A DNA stretch of 64,000 nt, taken from the NCBI GenBank assembly GCA_036785325.1, contig JAXIVH010000149.1, positions 62,001 to 126,000 of the forward strand, written 5' to 3'. The translations under genes and the position numbers were made by a program. Each line of letters starts with the position of its first letter. Within the stretch, counting starts at the first letter, position 1. The notes under the pieces are model-generated. The model did not search any database, was not told the origin of the DNA, and saw only the letters and a list, made by a program, of their open reading frames with translations. Origin of the DNA: Urophycis tenuis (taxonomy: Eukaryota > Chordata > Actinopteri > Gadiformes > Phycidae). Positions 33,212 to 48,447 of this stretch are shown here, piece by piece.

Positions 33212-35272
33212 GTGTATGGGGCACAGGAATTGTTATTAACAGGCTGTTCGGCATGGGGTCCTGGAGGGGCCAGGGAGGCAGTGCTTAGTCGCGGCTGGCC
33301 TTGGCCTTTCCTACCCTGGGACCGACTGGGAAGGCACCGCTGGTCGGGGCTGGTCTTGGTCTTTCCTAGGTCTGGACACCCATCGCTGAGGATAGCTGCA
33401 TTGGGGGACCGTGGAGGCAGTGCTTTGTCACGGCTGGCCTCGGTCCTTCGTGACCCCAGTTTTCTGCTAGTTCATCTGGACCCAACAGAGGACAAGAACC
33501 AAGCTCCGGCCCTGATTGGCCAAACCAGGGCTACCTAGCGGTGTTAACAACTGGTTTGTGCTGGTCAGGGGGTAAGTATGTGCCCCCTCCTCTCCATAAC
33601 CAAAACAATGTATCCTAAAAAGTGTTTTACTTACCTTTACTTACCTCGACGTTACCTCAACAAATGATCACTCCTAAAAAAGCTTAAACCCAATACCAAT
33701 TCCATTTCGGAAACGACACACCTTGAGAATTGATCACTCTCGGGGGGGCCTCCCTTGGGTGAGGGTGTATAGTGACAATGGCCAGAAACACCCTATGATC
33801 CCAGGGTCCACTACTGATGACGTGTCCTAATATTTCGATAGCACGTTTATACTCAAATAGAAATTGAATAGAAAAGTCTCACTCCAGCTGTGACTCGTCT
33901 TTATTCAAATAAGTAAATATACCAATGCATTGGAAGTACCTTCAATCAAACAAGATTGACCTTCATCTTGGAACAAAGAAAACCTTTGGGAAAAGGAAAA
34001 ACAAGTCTATATCTCCAAATCAGCGGTTATATCACAACAAGACAGATAACCATTTCGTTTTACTTCATTCTTGGTAATATGGGAAAAGAGAGCTGCGGAT
34101 GACTAGATATTGGCGAGTGCAACTGCCTTTGATCCCCTATTCAACTACCGAGTCGTTGGATGAGGTGGGGGGGGTCATCGAGATAACTCTAACGAACCCA
34201 ACCCTAACCATAGGCCTAACCTTAGCCCTAACCCTAACTCAACCCTAACACTAACCCTTACCTTGGCCCTAATCTTAACACTAACCTCAACCCCTAACCT
34301 TAGCCTTAACACTAACCCTAACCCCTACTCTAACTCTAACCCTAACCCCTACTCTAACTCTAACCCTAAGCCTACCCTAACCTCCAACACTAACCCTACC
34401 CTAACTCTAACGCTAACCCTAACTCTAACCTTTACCCTAACTTTAGCCCTAACCCTAGCCTCAGCCATAACCCTAACCCTTACCTTAGCCCTAACCCTAA
34501 CCTTAACCCTAACCCTAACCTTGGCCCTAACCTTAACACTAACCTCAAACCTAACCTTAACCCTAACCTCAGCCATAACCCTAACCCTAACCTTAGCCCT
34601 AACCCTAATTCTAGCCCTAACCCTAATCTTAACCATAACCTTAACCCTAACCTTGGCCCTAACACTTAACCTAACCTTATCCATAACACTAACCCTAACC
34701 TCAACCCTAACCTTAACCCCAATCTCAGCCGTAACCCCAACCCTATCCTTATCCCTAACCTTAAACCTAACCCTAACCTCAGCCCTAACCTTAACCCTAA
34801 CCTCAGCCCTCATCTTAACCCTAACCCCTAACCCCTAACCTCTAACCCTAACCCTAACCTTACCCTAACCGTAACGCTAACCCTAACCCTTACTCTAACC
34901 TTAGCCCTAACCTTAGCCCTAACCGTAACCCTAACCTTAACCCTAAACCGTAACCTTATACCTAACCCTAACCTCAGCCCTAACCTTAACCCTAACCGCA
35001 ACCCCTCCCATTTACTTCAAACCTAACGTTAAGGTTAACTGCTAACTCTACCCCTAAATCTACCCTAACCTTAACCTACACTTGACATATTGGAGGAAGA
35101 AGACAATTACCCAGCATGCATTTCATCCGGAAAACTTTTCACAAAAAAACCCATTACCGAAGTACCTACGGCGAGAATAGACTACCCCAAGAAATTGTTG
35201 TTTTGGGTGAGGAAAGTAAGCCATTGAGTCTTCTCTAAGGTCAACTTCCTACACAATCTCTGTAGTCGCGCG
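33212..35272 (+). repeat. Satellite monomer, short S2 type with 12-bp loss
   Basis: 2061 bp. The telomere-like block 34197-35080 lacks one CTTAACCCTAAC (two 6-bp repeats) near 34935, which accounts for the shorter length. Otherwise a standard S2 copy. Confidence 0.92.
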
Positions 35273-38059
35273 GTGTATGGGGCACAGGAATTGTTATTAA
35301 CAGGCTGTTCGGCATGGGGTCCTGGAGGGGCCAGGGAGGCAGTGCTTAGTCGCGGCTGGCCTTGGCCTTTCCTACCCTGGGACCGACTGGGAAGGCACCG
35401 CTGGTCGGGGCTGGTCTTGGTCTTTCCTAGGTCTGGACACCCATCGCTGAGGATAGCTGCATTGGGGGACCGTGGAGGCAGTGCTTTGTCACGGCTGGCC
35501 TCGGTCCTTCGTGACCCCAGTTTTCTGCTAGTTCATCTGGACCCAACAGAGGACAAGAACCAAGCTCCGGCCCTGATTGGCCAAACCAGGGCTACCTAGC
35601 GGTGTTAACAACTGGTTTGTGCTGGTCAGGGGGTAAGTATGTGCCCCCTCCTCTCCATAACCAAAACAATGTATCCTAAAAAGTGTTTTACTTACCTTTA
35701 CTTACCTCGACGTTACCTCAACAAATGATCACTCCTTGAAAAAGCTTAAACCCAATACCAATTCCATTTCGGAAACGACACACCTTGAGAATTGATCACT
35801 CTCGGGGGGGCCTCCCTTGGGTGAGGGTGTATAGTGACAATGGCCAGAAACACCCTATGATCCCAGGGTCCACTACTGATGACGTGTCCTAATATTTCGA
35901 TAGCACGTTTATACTCAAATAGAAATGGAAAAGAAAAGTCTCACTCCAGCTGTGACTCGTCTTTATTCAAATAAGTAAATATACCAATGCATTGGAAGTA
36001 CCTTCAATCAAACTAGATTGACCTTCATCTTGGAACAAAGAAAACCTTTGGGAAAAGGAAAAACAAGTCTATATCTCCAAATCAGCGGTTATATCACAAC
36101 AAGACAGATAACCATTTCGTTTTACTTCATTCTTGGTAATATGGGAAAAGAGAGCTGCGGATGACTAGATATTGGCGAGTGCAACTGCCTTTGATCCCCT
36201 ATTCAACTACCGAGTCGTTGGATGAGGTGGGGGGGGGGTCATCGAGATAACTCTAACGAACCTAACCGAGCCAGGGCCATCGAAAGAACGGGCTCTCTAC
36301 ACAACCCATTTATATTACCTTACCAACTGTTATTCACAAAACGACCACTAGATGGAGGCGATGGACCACCACTGAAGAATCAAAAGAAGGCAACCAGCCT
36401 TTAACACAAAGACTAAAAACTCACTCCAGCTGTGATCCTCTTTATCTAAATAAATAAATAAACAAAAATGAATAAATAAATAGACTAAATAAATATACAA
36501 ATATAAATAAATAAATCAAATATAGATTACCTTACCAACTATTGCAATTACCTATTATTATTGTTATTATTATTATTACTTACCTATTAATGCAATTTCC
36601 CAACCTGGGAACAATAGAGTATTTCTATTTCTATTTCTATAACTCTTCTTCACAAAACGACCACTAGGTGGAGACGACGCACCACCAGCGAGGAATCAAA
36701 AGAGGAGGAACAACCTTGAATACAAAGATTAAAACCCACTCCAGCTGTGAGTCTCTCGATGTATTTATTAACTAAAAAAATATATATTAAATATATATAC
36801 TCCTCCCATCTCTTCTCCCCTGTCTTCCCTCATGGAAATGAGGGAGTTGGGGGAGATAGAGTGTACTAGCCCGATCCGGCGGGGGTGAGTTCAGTCCGTA
36901 CAGACTGTCTCACCTTGACTCTACCTTCCTCAATCTCTAGCTCTAACTCTAACCCTAGGGATAACCTCAACCCCAACCCTAACCATAGGCCTAACCTTAG
37001 CCCTAACCCTAACTCAACCCTAACACTAACCCTTACCTTGGCCCTAATCTTAACACTAACCTCAACCCCTAACCTTAGCCTTAACACTAACCCTAACCCC
37101 TACTCTAACTCTAACCCTAACCCCTACTCTAACTCTAACCCTAAGCCTACCCTAACCTCCAACACTAACCCTACCCTAACTCTAACGCTAACCCTAACTC
37201 TAACCTTTGCCCTAACTTTAGCCCTAACCCTAGCCTCAGCCATAACCCTAACCCTTACCTTAGCCCTAACCCTAACCTTAACCCTAACCCTAACCTTGGC
37301 CCTAACCTTAACACTAACCTCAAACCTAACCTTAACCCTAACCTCAGCCATAACCCTAACCCTAACCTTAGCCCTAACCCTAATTCTAGCCCTAACCCTA
37401 ATCTTAACCATAACCTTAACCCTAACCTTGGCCCTAACACTTAACCTAACCTTATCCATAACACTAACCCTAACCTCAACCCTAACCTTAACCCCAATCT
37501 CAGCCGTAACCCCAACCCTATCCTTATCCCTAACCTTAAACCTAACCCTAACCTCAGCCCTAACCTTAACCCTAACCTCAGCCCTCATCTTAACCCTAAC
37601 CCCTAACCCCTAACCTCTAACCCTAACCCTAACCTTACCCTAACCGTAACGCTAACCCTAACCCTTACTCTAACCTTAGCCCTAACCTTAGCCCTAACCG
37701 TAACCCTAACCTTAACCCTAACCTTAACCCTAAACCGTAACCTTATACCTAACCCTAACCTCAGCCCTAACCTTAACCCTAACCGCAACCCCTCCCATTT
37801 ACTTCAAACCTAACGTTAAGGTTAACTGCTAACTCTACCCCTAAATCTACCCTAACCTTAACCTACACTTGACATATTGGAGGAAGAAGACAATTACCCA
37901 GCATGCATTTCATCCGGAAAACTTTTCACAAAAAAACCCATTACCGAAGTACCTACGGCGAGAATAGACTACCCCAAGAAATTGTTGTTTTGGGTGAGGA
38001 AAGTAAGCCATTGAGTCTTCTCTAAGGTCAACTTCCTACACAATCTCTGTAGTCGCGCG
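35273..38059 (+). repeat. Satellite monomer, long A-type
   Basis: 2787 bp, TTGAAAAAG, AATCAAATATAG, GTTGGGGGAG. Telomere-like block 36937-37867. First member of a 7627-bp A-B-S2 trimer that is repeated at 42900. Confidence 0.92.
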
Positions 38060-40827
38060 GTGTATGGGGCACAGGAATTGTTATTAACAGGCTGTTCGGC
38101 ATGGGGTCCTGGAGGGGCCAGGGAGGCAGTGCTTAGTCGCGGCTGGCCTTGGCCTTTCCTACCCTGGGACCGACTGGGAAGGCACCGCTGGTCGGGGCTG
38201 GTCTTGGTCTTTCCTAGGTCTGGACACCCATCGCTGAGGATAGCTGCATTGGGGGACCGTGGAGGCAGTGCTTTGTCACGGCTGGCCTCGGTCCTTCGTG
38301 ACCCCAGTTTTCTGCTAGTTCATCTGGACCCAACAGAGGACAAGAACCAAGCTCCGGCCCTGATTGGCCAAACCAGGGCTACCTAGCGGTGTTAACAACT
38401 GGTTTGTGCTGGTCAGGGGGTAAGTATGTGCCCCCTCCTCTCCATAACCAAAACAATGTATCCTAAAAAGTGTTTTACTTACCTTTACTTACCTCAACGT
38501 TACCTCAACAAATGATCACTCCTAAAAAAGCTTAAACCCAATACCAATTCCATTTCGGAAACGACACACCTTGAGAATTGATCACTCTCGGGGGGGCCTC
38601 CCTTGGGTGAGGGTGTATAGTGACAATGGCCAGAAACACCCTATGATCCCAGGGTCCACTACTGATGACGTGTCCTAATATTTCGATAGCACGTTTATAC
38701 TCAAATAGAAATGGAAAAGAAAAGTCTCACTCCAGCTGTGACTCGTCTTTATTCAAATAAGTAAATATACCAATGCATTGGAAGTACCTTCAATCAAACT
38801 AGATTGACCTCCATCTTGGAACAAAGAAAACCTTTGGGAAAAGGAAAAACAAGTCTATATCTCCAAATCAGCGGTTATATCACAACAAGACAGATAACCA
38901 TTTCGTTTTACTTCATTCTTGGTAATATGGGAAAAGAGAGCTGCGGATGACTAGATATTGGCGAGTGCAACTGCCTTTGATCCCCTATTCAACTACCGAG
39001 TCGTTGGATGAGGTGGGGGGGGTCATCGAGATAACTCTAACGAACCTAACCGAGCCAGGGCCATCGAAAGAACGGGCTCTCTACACAACCCATTTATATT
39101 ACCTTACCAACTGTTATTCACAAAACGACCACTAGATGGAGGCGATGGACCACCACTGAAGAATCAAAAGAAGGCAACCAGCCTTTAACACAAAGACTAA
39201 AAACTCACTCCAGCTGTGATCCTCTTTATCTAAATAAATAAATAAACAAAAATGAATAAATAAATAGACTAAATAAATATACAAATATAAATAAATAAAT
39301 TAAATATAGATTACCTTACCAACTATTGCAATTACCTATTATTATTATTATTACTTACCTATTAATGCAATTTCCCAACCTGGGAACAATAGAGTATTTC
39401 TATTTCTATTTCTATAACTCTTCTTCACAAAACGACCACTAGGTGGAGACGACGCACCACCAGCGAGGAATCAAAAGAGGAGGAACAACCTTGAATACAA
39501 AGATTAAAACCCACTCCAGCTGTGAGTCTCTCGATGTATTTATTTACTAAAAAAAAATATATTAAATATATATACTCCTCCCATCTCTTCTCCCCTGTCT
39601 TCCCTCATGGAAATGAGGGAGTTGTGGGAGATAGAGTGTACTAGCCCGATCCGGCGGGGGTGAGTTCAGTCCGTACAGACTGTCTCACCTTGACTCTACC
39701 TTACTCAATCTCTAGCTCTAACTCTAACCCTAGGGATAACCTCAACCCCAACCCTAACCATAGGCCTAACCTTAGCCCTAACCCTAACTCAACCCTAACA
39801 CTAACCCTTACCTTGGCCCTAATCTTAACACTAACCTCAACCCCTAACCTTAGCCTTAACACTAACCCTAACCCCTACTCTAACTCTAACCCTAACCCCT
39901 ACTCTAACTCTAACCCTAAGCCTACCCTAACCTCCAACACTAACCCTACCCTAACTCTAACGCTAACCCTAACTCTAACCTTTGCCCTAACTTTAGCCCT
40001 AACCCTAGCCTCAGCCATAACCCTAACCCTAACCTTAGCCCTAACCCTAACCTTAACCCTAACCCTAACCTTGGCCCTTACCTTAACACTAACCTCAAAC
40101 CTAACCTTAACCCTAACCTCAGCCATAACCCTAACCCTAACCTTAGCCCTAACCCTAATTCTAGCCCTAACCCTAATCTTAACCATAACCTTAACCCTAA
40201 CCTTGGCCCTAACACTTAACCTAACCTTATCCATAACACTAACCCTAACCTCAACCCTAACCTTAACCCCAATCTCAGCCGTAACCCCAACCCTAACCTT
40301 ATCCCTAACCTTAAACCTAACCCTAACCTCAGCCCTAACCTTAACCCTAACCTCAGCCCTCATCTTAACCCTAACCCCTAACCTCTAACCCTAACCCTAA
40401 CCTTACCCTAACCGTAACGCTAACCCTAACCCTTACTCTAACCTTAGCCCTAACCTTAGCCCTAACCGTAACCCTAACCTTAACCCTAACCTTAACCCTA
40501 AACCGTAACCTTATACCTAACCCTAACCTCAGCCCTAACCTTAACCCTAACCGCAATCCCTCCCATTTACTTCAAACCTAACGTTAAGGTTAACTGCTAA
40601 CTCTACCCCTAAATCTACCCTAACCTTAACCTACACTTGACATATTGGAGGAAGAAGACAATTACCCAGCATGCATTTCATCCGGAAAACTTTTCACAAA
40701 AAAACCCATTACCGAAGTACCTACGGCGAGAATAGACTACCCCAAGAAATTGTTGTTTTGGGTGAGGAAAGTAAGCCATTGAGTCTTCTCTAAGGTCAAC
40801 TTCCTACACAATCTCTGTAGTCGCGCG
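38060..40827 (+). repeat. Satellite monomer, long B-type
   Basis: 2768 bp, TAAAAAAG, 8-G run, B-type back. Telomere-like block 39712-40635 is shorter by 7 bp at the CCCCTAACC stretch near 40375 and ends with CCGCAATCCC. Both marks recur in later copies. Confidence 0.92.
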
Positions 40828-42899
40828 GTGTATGGGGCACAGGAATTGTTATTAACAGGCTGTTCGGCATGGGGTCCTGGAGGGGCCAGGGAGGCAGTGC
40901 TTAGTCGCGGCTGGCCTTGGCCTTTCCTACCCTGGGACCGACTGGGAAGGCACCGCTGGTCGGGGCTGGTCTTGGTCTTTCCTAGGTCTGGACACCCATC
41001 GCTGAGGATAGCTGCATGGGGGACCGTGGAGGCAGTGCTTTGTCACGGCTGGCCTCGGTCCTTCGTGACCCCAGTTTTCTGCTAGTTCATCTGGACCCAA
41101 CAGAGGACAAGAACCAAGCTCCGGCCCTGATTGGCCAAACCAGGGCTACCTAGCGGTGTTAACAACTGGTTTGTGCTGGTCAGGGGGTAAGTATGTGCCC
41201 CCTCCTCTCCATAACCAAAACAATGTATCCTAAAAAGTGTTTTACTTACCTTTACTTACCTCAACGTTACCTCAACAAATGATCACTCCTAAAAAAGCTT
41301 AAACCCAATACCAATTCCATTTCGGAAACGACACACCTTGAGAATTGATCACTCTCGGGGGGGCCTCCCTTGGGTGAGGGTGTATAGTGACAATGGCCAG
41401 AAACACCCTATGATCCCAGGGTCCACTACTGATGACGTGTCCTAATATTTCGATAGCACGTTTATACTCAAATAGAAATTGAATAGAAAAGTCTCACTCC
41501 AGCTGTGACTCGTCTTTATTCAAATAAGTAAATATACCAATGCATTGGAAGTACCTTCAATCAAACAAGATTGACCTTCATCTTGGAACAAAGAAAACCT
41601 TTGGGAAAAGGAAAAACAAGTCTATATCTCCAAATCAGCGGTTATATCACAACAAGACAGATAACCATTTCGTTTTACTTCATTCTTGGTAATATGGGAA
41701 AAGAGAGCTGCGGATGACTAGATATTGGCGAGTGCAACTGCCTTTGATCCCCTATTCAACTACCGAGTCGTTGGATGAGGTGGGGGGGGTCATCGAGATA
41801 ACTCTAACGAACCCAACCCTAACCATAGGCCTAACCTTAGCCCTAACCCTAACTCAACCCTAACACTAACCCTTACCTTGGCCCTAATCTTAACACTAAC
41901 CTCAACCCCTAACCTTAGCCTTAACACTAACCCTAACCCCTACTCTAACTCTAACCCTAACCCCTACTCTAACTCTAACCCTAAGCCTACCCTAACCTCC
42001 AACACTAACCCTACCCTAACTCTAACGCTAACCCTAACTCTAACCTTTACCCTAACTTTAGCCCTAACCCTAGCCTCAGCCATAACCCTAACCCTTACCT
42101 TAGCCCTAACCCTAACCTTAACCCTAACCCTAACCTTGGCCCTAACCTTAACACTAACCTCAAACCTAACCTTAACCCTAACCTCAGCCATAACCCTAAC
42201 CCTAACCTTAGCCCTAACCCTAATTCTAGCCCTAACCCTAATCTTAACCATAACCTTAACCCTAACCTTGGCCCTAACACTTAACCTAACCTTATCCATA
42301 ACACTAACCCTAACCTCAACCCTAACCTTAACCCCAATCTCAGCCGTAACCCCAACCCTATCCTTATCCCTAACCTTAAACCTAACCCTAACCTCAGCCC
42401 TAACCTTAACCCTAACCTCAGCCCTCATCTTAACCCTAACCCCTAACCCCTAACCTCTAACCCTAACCCTAACCTTACCCTAACCGTAACGCTAACCCTA
42501 ACCCTTACTCTAACCTTAGCCCTAACCTTAGCCCTAACCGTAACCCTAACCTTAACCCTAACCTTAACCCTAAACCGTAACCTTATACCTAACCCTAACC
42601 TCAGCCCTAACCTTAACCCTAACCGCAACCCCTCCCATTTACTTCAAACCTAACGTTAAGGTTAACTGCTAACTCTACCCCTAAATCTACCCTAACCTTA
42701 ACCTACACTTGACATATTGGAGGAAGAAGACAATTACCCAGCATGCATTTCATCCGGAAAACTTTTCACAAAAAAACCCATTACCGAAGTACCTACGGCG
42801 AGAATAGACTACCCCAAGAAATTGTTGTTTTGGGTGAGGAAAGTAAGCCATTGAGTCTTCTCTAAGGTCAACTTCCTACACAATCTCTGTAGTCGCGCG
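40828..42899 (+). repeat. Satellite monomer, short S2 type with 1-bp deletion
   Basis: 2072 bp. GCATGGGGG replaces GCATTGGGGG near 41017, a one-base loss shared only with 48448 and 53300. Telomere-like block 41812-42707. Third member of the first trimer. Confidence 0.92.
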
Positions 42900-45686
42900 G
42901 TGTATGGGGCACAGGAATTGTTATTAACAGGCTGTTCGGCATGGGGTCCTGGAGGGGCCAGGGAGGCAGTGCTTAGTCGCGGCTGGCCTTGGCCTTTCCT
43001 ACCCTGGGACCGACTGGGAAGGCACCGCTGGTCGGGGCTGGTCTTGGTCTTTCCTAGGTCTGGACACCCATCGCTGAGGATAGCTGCATTGGGGGACCGT
43101 GGAGGCAGTGCTTTGTCACGGCTGGCCTCGGTCCTTCGTGACCCCAGTTTTCTGCTAGTTCATCTGGACCCAACAGAGGACAAGAACCAAGCTCCGGCCC
43201 TGATTGGCCAAACCAGGGCTACCTAGCGGTGTTAACAACTGGTTTGTGCTGGTCAGGGGGTAAGTATGTGCCCCCTCCTCTCCATAACCAAAACAATGTA
43301 TCCTAAAAAGTGTTTTACTTACCTTTACTTACCTCGACGTTACCTCAACAAATGATCACTCCTTGAAAAAGCTTAAACCCAATACCAATTCCATTTCGGA
43401 AACGACACACCTTGAGAATTGATCACTCTCGGGGGGGCCTCCCTTGGGTGAGGGTGTATAGTGACAATGGCCAGAAACACCCTATGATCCCAGGGTCCAC
43501 TACTGATGACGTGTCCTAATATTTCGATAGCACGTTTATACTCAAATAGAAATGGAAAAGAAAAGTCTCACTCCAGCTGTGACTCGTCTTTATTCAAATA
43601 AGTAAATATACCAATGCATTGGAAGTACCTTCAACCAAACTAGATTGACCTTCATCTTGGAACAAAGAAAACCTTTGGGAAAAGGAAAAACAAGTCTATA
43701 TCTCCAAATCAGCGGTTATATCACAACAAGACAGATAACCATTTCGTTTTACTTCATTCTTGGTAATATGGGAAAAGAGAGCTGCGGATGACTAGATATT
43801 GGCGAGTGCAACTGCCTTTGATCCCCTATTCAACTACCGAGTCGTTGGATGAGGTGGGGGGGGGGTCATCGAGATAACTCTAACGAACCTAACCGAGCCA
43901 GGGCCATCGAAAGAACGGGCTCTCTACACAACCCATTTATATTACCTTACCAACTGTTATTCACAAAACGACCACTAGATGGAGGCGATGGACCACCACT
44001 GAAGAATCAAAAGAAGGCAACCAGCCTTTAACACAAAGACTAAAAACTCACTCCAGCTGTGATCCTCTTTATCTAAATAAATAAATAAACAAAAATGAAT
44101 AAATAAATAGACTAAATAAATATACAAATATAAATAAATAAATCAAATATAGATTACCTTACCAACTATTGCAATTACCTATTATTATTGTTATTATTAT
44201 TATTACTTACCTATTAATGCAATTTCCCAACCTGGGAACAATAGAGTATTTCTATTTCTATTTCTATAACTCTTCTTCACAAAACGACCACTAGGTGGAG
44301 ACGACGCACCACCAGCGAGGAATCAAAAGAGGAGGAACAACCTTGAATACAAAGATTAAAACCCACTCCAGCTGTGAGTCTCTCGATGTATTTATTAACT
44401 AAAAAAATATATATTAAATATATATACTCCTCCCATCTCTTCTCCCCTGTCTTCCCTCATGGAAATGAGGGAGTTGGGGGAGATAGAGTGTACTAGCCCG
44501 ATCCGGCGGGGGTGAGTTCAGTCCGTACAGACTGTCTCACCTTGACTCTACCTTCCTCAATCTCTAGCTCTAACTCTAACCCTAGGGATAACCTCAACCC
44601 CAACCCTAACCATAGGCCTAACCTTAGCCCTAACCCTAACTCAACCCTAACACTAACCCTTACCTTGGCCCTAATCTTAACACTAACCTCAACCCCTAAC
44701 CTTAGCCTTAACACTAACCCTAACCCCTACTCTAACTCTAACCCTAACCCCTACTCTAACTCTAACCCTAAGCCTACCCTAACCTCCAACACTAACCCTA
44801 CCCTAACTCTAACGCTAACCCTAACTCTAACCTTTGCCCTAACTTTAGCCCTAACCCTAGCCTCAGCCATAACCCTAACCCTTACCTTAGCCCTAACCCT
44901 AACCTTAACCCTAACCCTAACCTTGGCCCTAACCTTAACACTAACCTCAAACCTAACCTTAACCCTAACCTCAGCCATAACCCTAACCCTAACCTTAGCC
45001 CTAACCCTAATTCTAGCCCTAACCCTAATCTTAACCATAACCTTAACCCTAACCTTGGCCCTAACACTTAACCTAACCTTATCCATAACACTAACCCTAA
45101 CCTCAACCCTAACCTTAACCCCAATCTCAGCCGTAACCCCAACCCTATCCTTATCCCTAACCTTAAACCTAACCCTAACCTCAGCCCTAACCTTAACCCT
45201 AACCTCAGCCCTCATCTTAACCCTAACCCCTAACCCCTAACCTCTAACCCTAACCCTAACCTTACCCTAACCGTAACGCTAACCCTAACCCTTACTCTAA
45301 CCTTAGCCCTAACCTTAGCCCTAACCGTAACCCTAACCTTAACCCTAACCTTAACCCTAAACCGTAACCTTATACCTAACCCTAACCTCAGCCCTAACCT
45401 TAACCCTAACCGTAACCCCTCCCATTTACTTCAAACCTAACGTTAAGGTTAACTGCTAACTCTACCCCTAAATCTACCCTAACCTTAACCTACACTTGAC
45501 ATATTGGAGGAAGAAGACAATTACCCAGCATGCATTTCATCCGGAAAACTTTTCACAAAAAAACCCATTACCGAAGTACCTACGGCGAGAATAGACTACC
45601 CCAAGAAATTGTTGTTTTGGGTGAGGAAAGTAAGCCATTGAGTCTTCTCTAAGGTCAACTTCCTACACAATCTCTGTAGTCGCGCG
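42900..45686 (+). repeat. Satellite monomer, long A-type
   Basis: 2787 bp. It has TCAACCAAAC near 43633 where most copies read TCAATCAAAC; the change is shared with 50520 and 55372. Telomere-like block 44564-45494. Starts the second trimer. Confidence 0.92.
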
Positions 45687-48447
45687 GTGTATGGGGCACA
45701 GGAATTGTTATTAACAGGCTGTTCGGCATGGGGTCCTGGAGGGGCCAGGGAGGCAGTGCTTAGTCGCGGCTGGCCTTGGCCTTTCCTACCCTGGGACCGA
45801 CTGGGAAGGCACCGCTGGTCGGGGCTGGTCTTGGTCTTTCCTAGGTCTGGACACCCATCGCTGAGGATAGCTGCATTGGGGGACCGTGGAGGCAGTGCTT
45901 TGTCACGGCTGGCCTCGGTCCTTCGTGACCCCAGTTTTCTGCTAGTTCATCTGGACCCAACAGAGGACAAGAACCAAGCTCCGGCCCTGATTGGCCAAAC
46001 CAGGGCTACCTAGCGGTGTTAACAACTGGTTTGTGCTGGTCAGGGGGTAAGTATGTGCCCCCTCCTCTCCATAACCAAAACAATGTATCCTAAAAAGTGT
46101 TTTACTTACCTTTACTTACCTCGACGTTACCTCAACAAATGATCACTCCTAAAAAAGCTTAAACCCAATACCAATTCCATTTCGGAAACGACACACCTTG
46201 AGAATTGATCACTCTCGGGGGGGCCTCCCTTGGGTGAGGGTGTATAGTGACAATGGCCAGAAACACCCTATGATCCCAGGGTCCACTACTGATGACGTGT
46301 CCTAATATTTCGATAGCACGTTTATACTCAAATAGAAATGGAAAAGAAAAGTCTCACTCCAGCTGTGACTCGTCTTTATTCAAATAAGTAAATATACCAA
46401 TGCATTGGAAGTACCTTCAATCAAACTAGATTGACCTCCATCTTGGAACAAAGAAAACCTTTGGGAAAAGGAAAAACAAGTCTATATCTCCAAATCAGCG
46501 GTTATATCACAACAAGACAGATAACCATTTCGTTTTACTTCATTCTTGGTAATATGGGAAAAGAGAGCTGCGGATGACTAGATATTGGCGAGTGCAACTG
46601 CCTTTGATCCCCTATTCAACTACCGAGTCGTTGGATGAGGTGGGGGGGGTCATCGAGATAACTCTAACGAACCTAACCGAGCCAGGGCCATCGAAAGAAC
46701 GGGCTCTCTACACAACCCATTTATATTACCTTACCAACTGTTATTCACAAAACGACCACTAGATGGAGGCGATGGACCACCACTGAAGAATCAAAAGAAG
46801 GCAACCAGCCTTTAACACAAAGACTAAAAACTCACTCCAGCTGTGATCCTCTTTATCTAAATAAATAAATAAACAAAAATGAATAAATAAATAGACTAAA
46901 TAAATATACAAATATAAATAAATAAATTAAATATAGATTACCTTACCAACTATTGCAATTACCTATTATTATTATTATTACTTACCTATTAATGCAATTT
47001 CCCAACCTGGGAACAATAGAGTATTTCTATTTCTATTTCTATAACTCTTCTTCACAAAACGACCACTAGGTGGAGACGACGCACCACCAGCGAGGAATCA
47101 AAAGAGGAGGAACAACCTTGAATACAAAGATTAAAACCCACTCCAGCTGTGAGTCTCTCGATGTATTTATTTACTAAAAAAAAATATATTAAATATATAT
47201 ACTCCTCCCATCTCTTCTCCCCTGTCTTCCCTCATGGAAATGAGGGAGTTGTGGGAGATAGAGTGTACTAGCCCGATCCGGCGGGGGTGAGTTCAGTCCG
47301 TACAGACTGTCTCACCTTGACTCTACCTTACTCAATCTCTAGCTCTAACTCTAACCCTAGGGATAACCTCAACCCCAACCCTAACCATAGGCCTAACCTT
47401 AGCCCTAACCCTAACTCAACCCTAACACTAACCCTTACCTTGGCCCTAATCTTAACACTAACCTCAACCCCTAACCTTAGCCTTAACACTAACCCTAACC
47501 CCTACTCTAACTCTAACCCTAACCCCTACTCTAACTCTAACCCTAAGCCTACCCTAACCTCCAACACTAACCCTACCCTAACTCTAACGCTAACCCTAAC
47601 TCTAACCTTTGCCCTAACTTTAGCCCTAACCCTAGCCTCAGCCATAACCCTAACCCTAACCTTAGCCCTAACCCTAACCTTAACCCTAACCCTAACCTTG
47701 GCCCTTACCTTAACACTAACCTCAAACCTAACCTTAACCCTAACCTCAGCCATAACCCTAACCCTAACCTTAGCCCTAACCCTAATTCTAGCCCTAACCC
47801 TAATCTTAACCATAACCTTAACCCTAACCTTGGCCCTAACACTTAACCTAACCTTATCCATAACACTAACCCTAACCTCAACCCTAACCTTAACCCCAAT
47901 CTCAGCCGTAACCCCAACCCTAACCTTATCCCTAACCTTAAACCTAACCCTAACCTCAGCCCTAACCTTAACCCTAACCTCAGCCCTCATCTTAACCCTA
48001 ACCCCTAACCTCTAACCCTAACCCTAACCTTACCCTAACCGTAACGCTAACCCTAACCCTTACTCTAACCTTAGCCCTAACCTTAGCCCTAACCGTAACC
48101 CTAACCTTAACCCTAACCTTAACCCTAAACCGTAACCTTATACCTAACCCTAACCTCAGCCCTAACCTTAACCCTAACCCTCCCATTTACTTCAAACCTA
48201 ACGTTAAGGTTAACTGCTAACTCTACCCCTAAATCTACCCTAACCTTAACCTACACTTGACATATTGGAGGAAGAAGACAATTACCCAGCATGCATTTCA
48301 TCCGGAAAACTTTTCACAAAAAAACCCATTACCGAAGTACCTACGGCGAGAATAGACTACCCCAAGAAATTGTTGTTTTGGGTGAGGAAAGTAAGCCATT
48401 GAGTCTTCTCTAAGGTCAACTTCCTACACAATCTCTGTAGTCGCGCG
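45687..48447 (+). repeat. Satellite monomer, long B-type
   Basis: 2761 bp, the shortest long copy. The telomere-like block 47339-48255 has the 7-bp loss seen at 38060 plus a second 7-bp loss at its right end near 48178, where CGCAACC is missing. Confidence 0.92.
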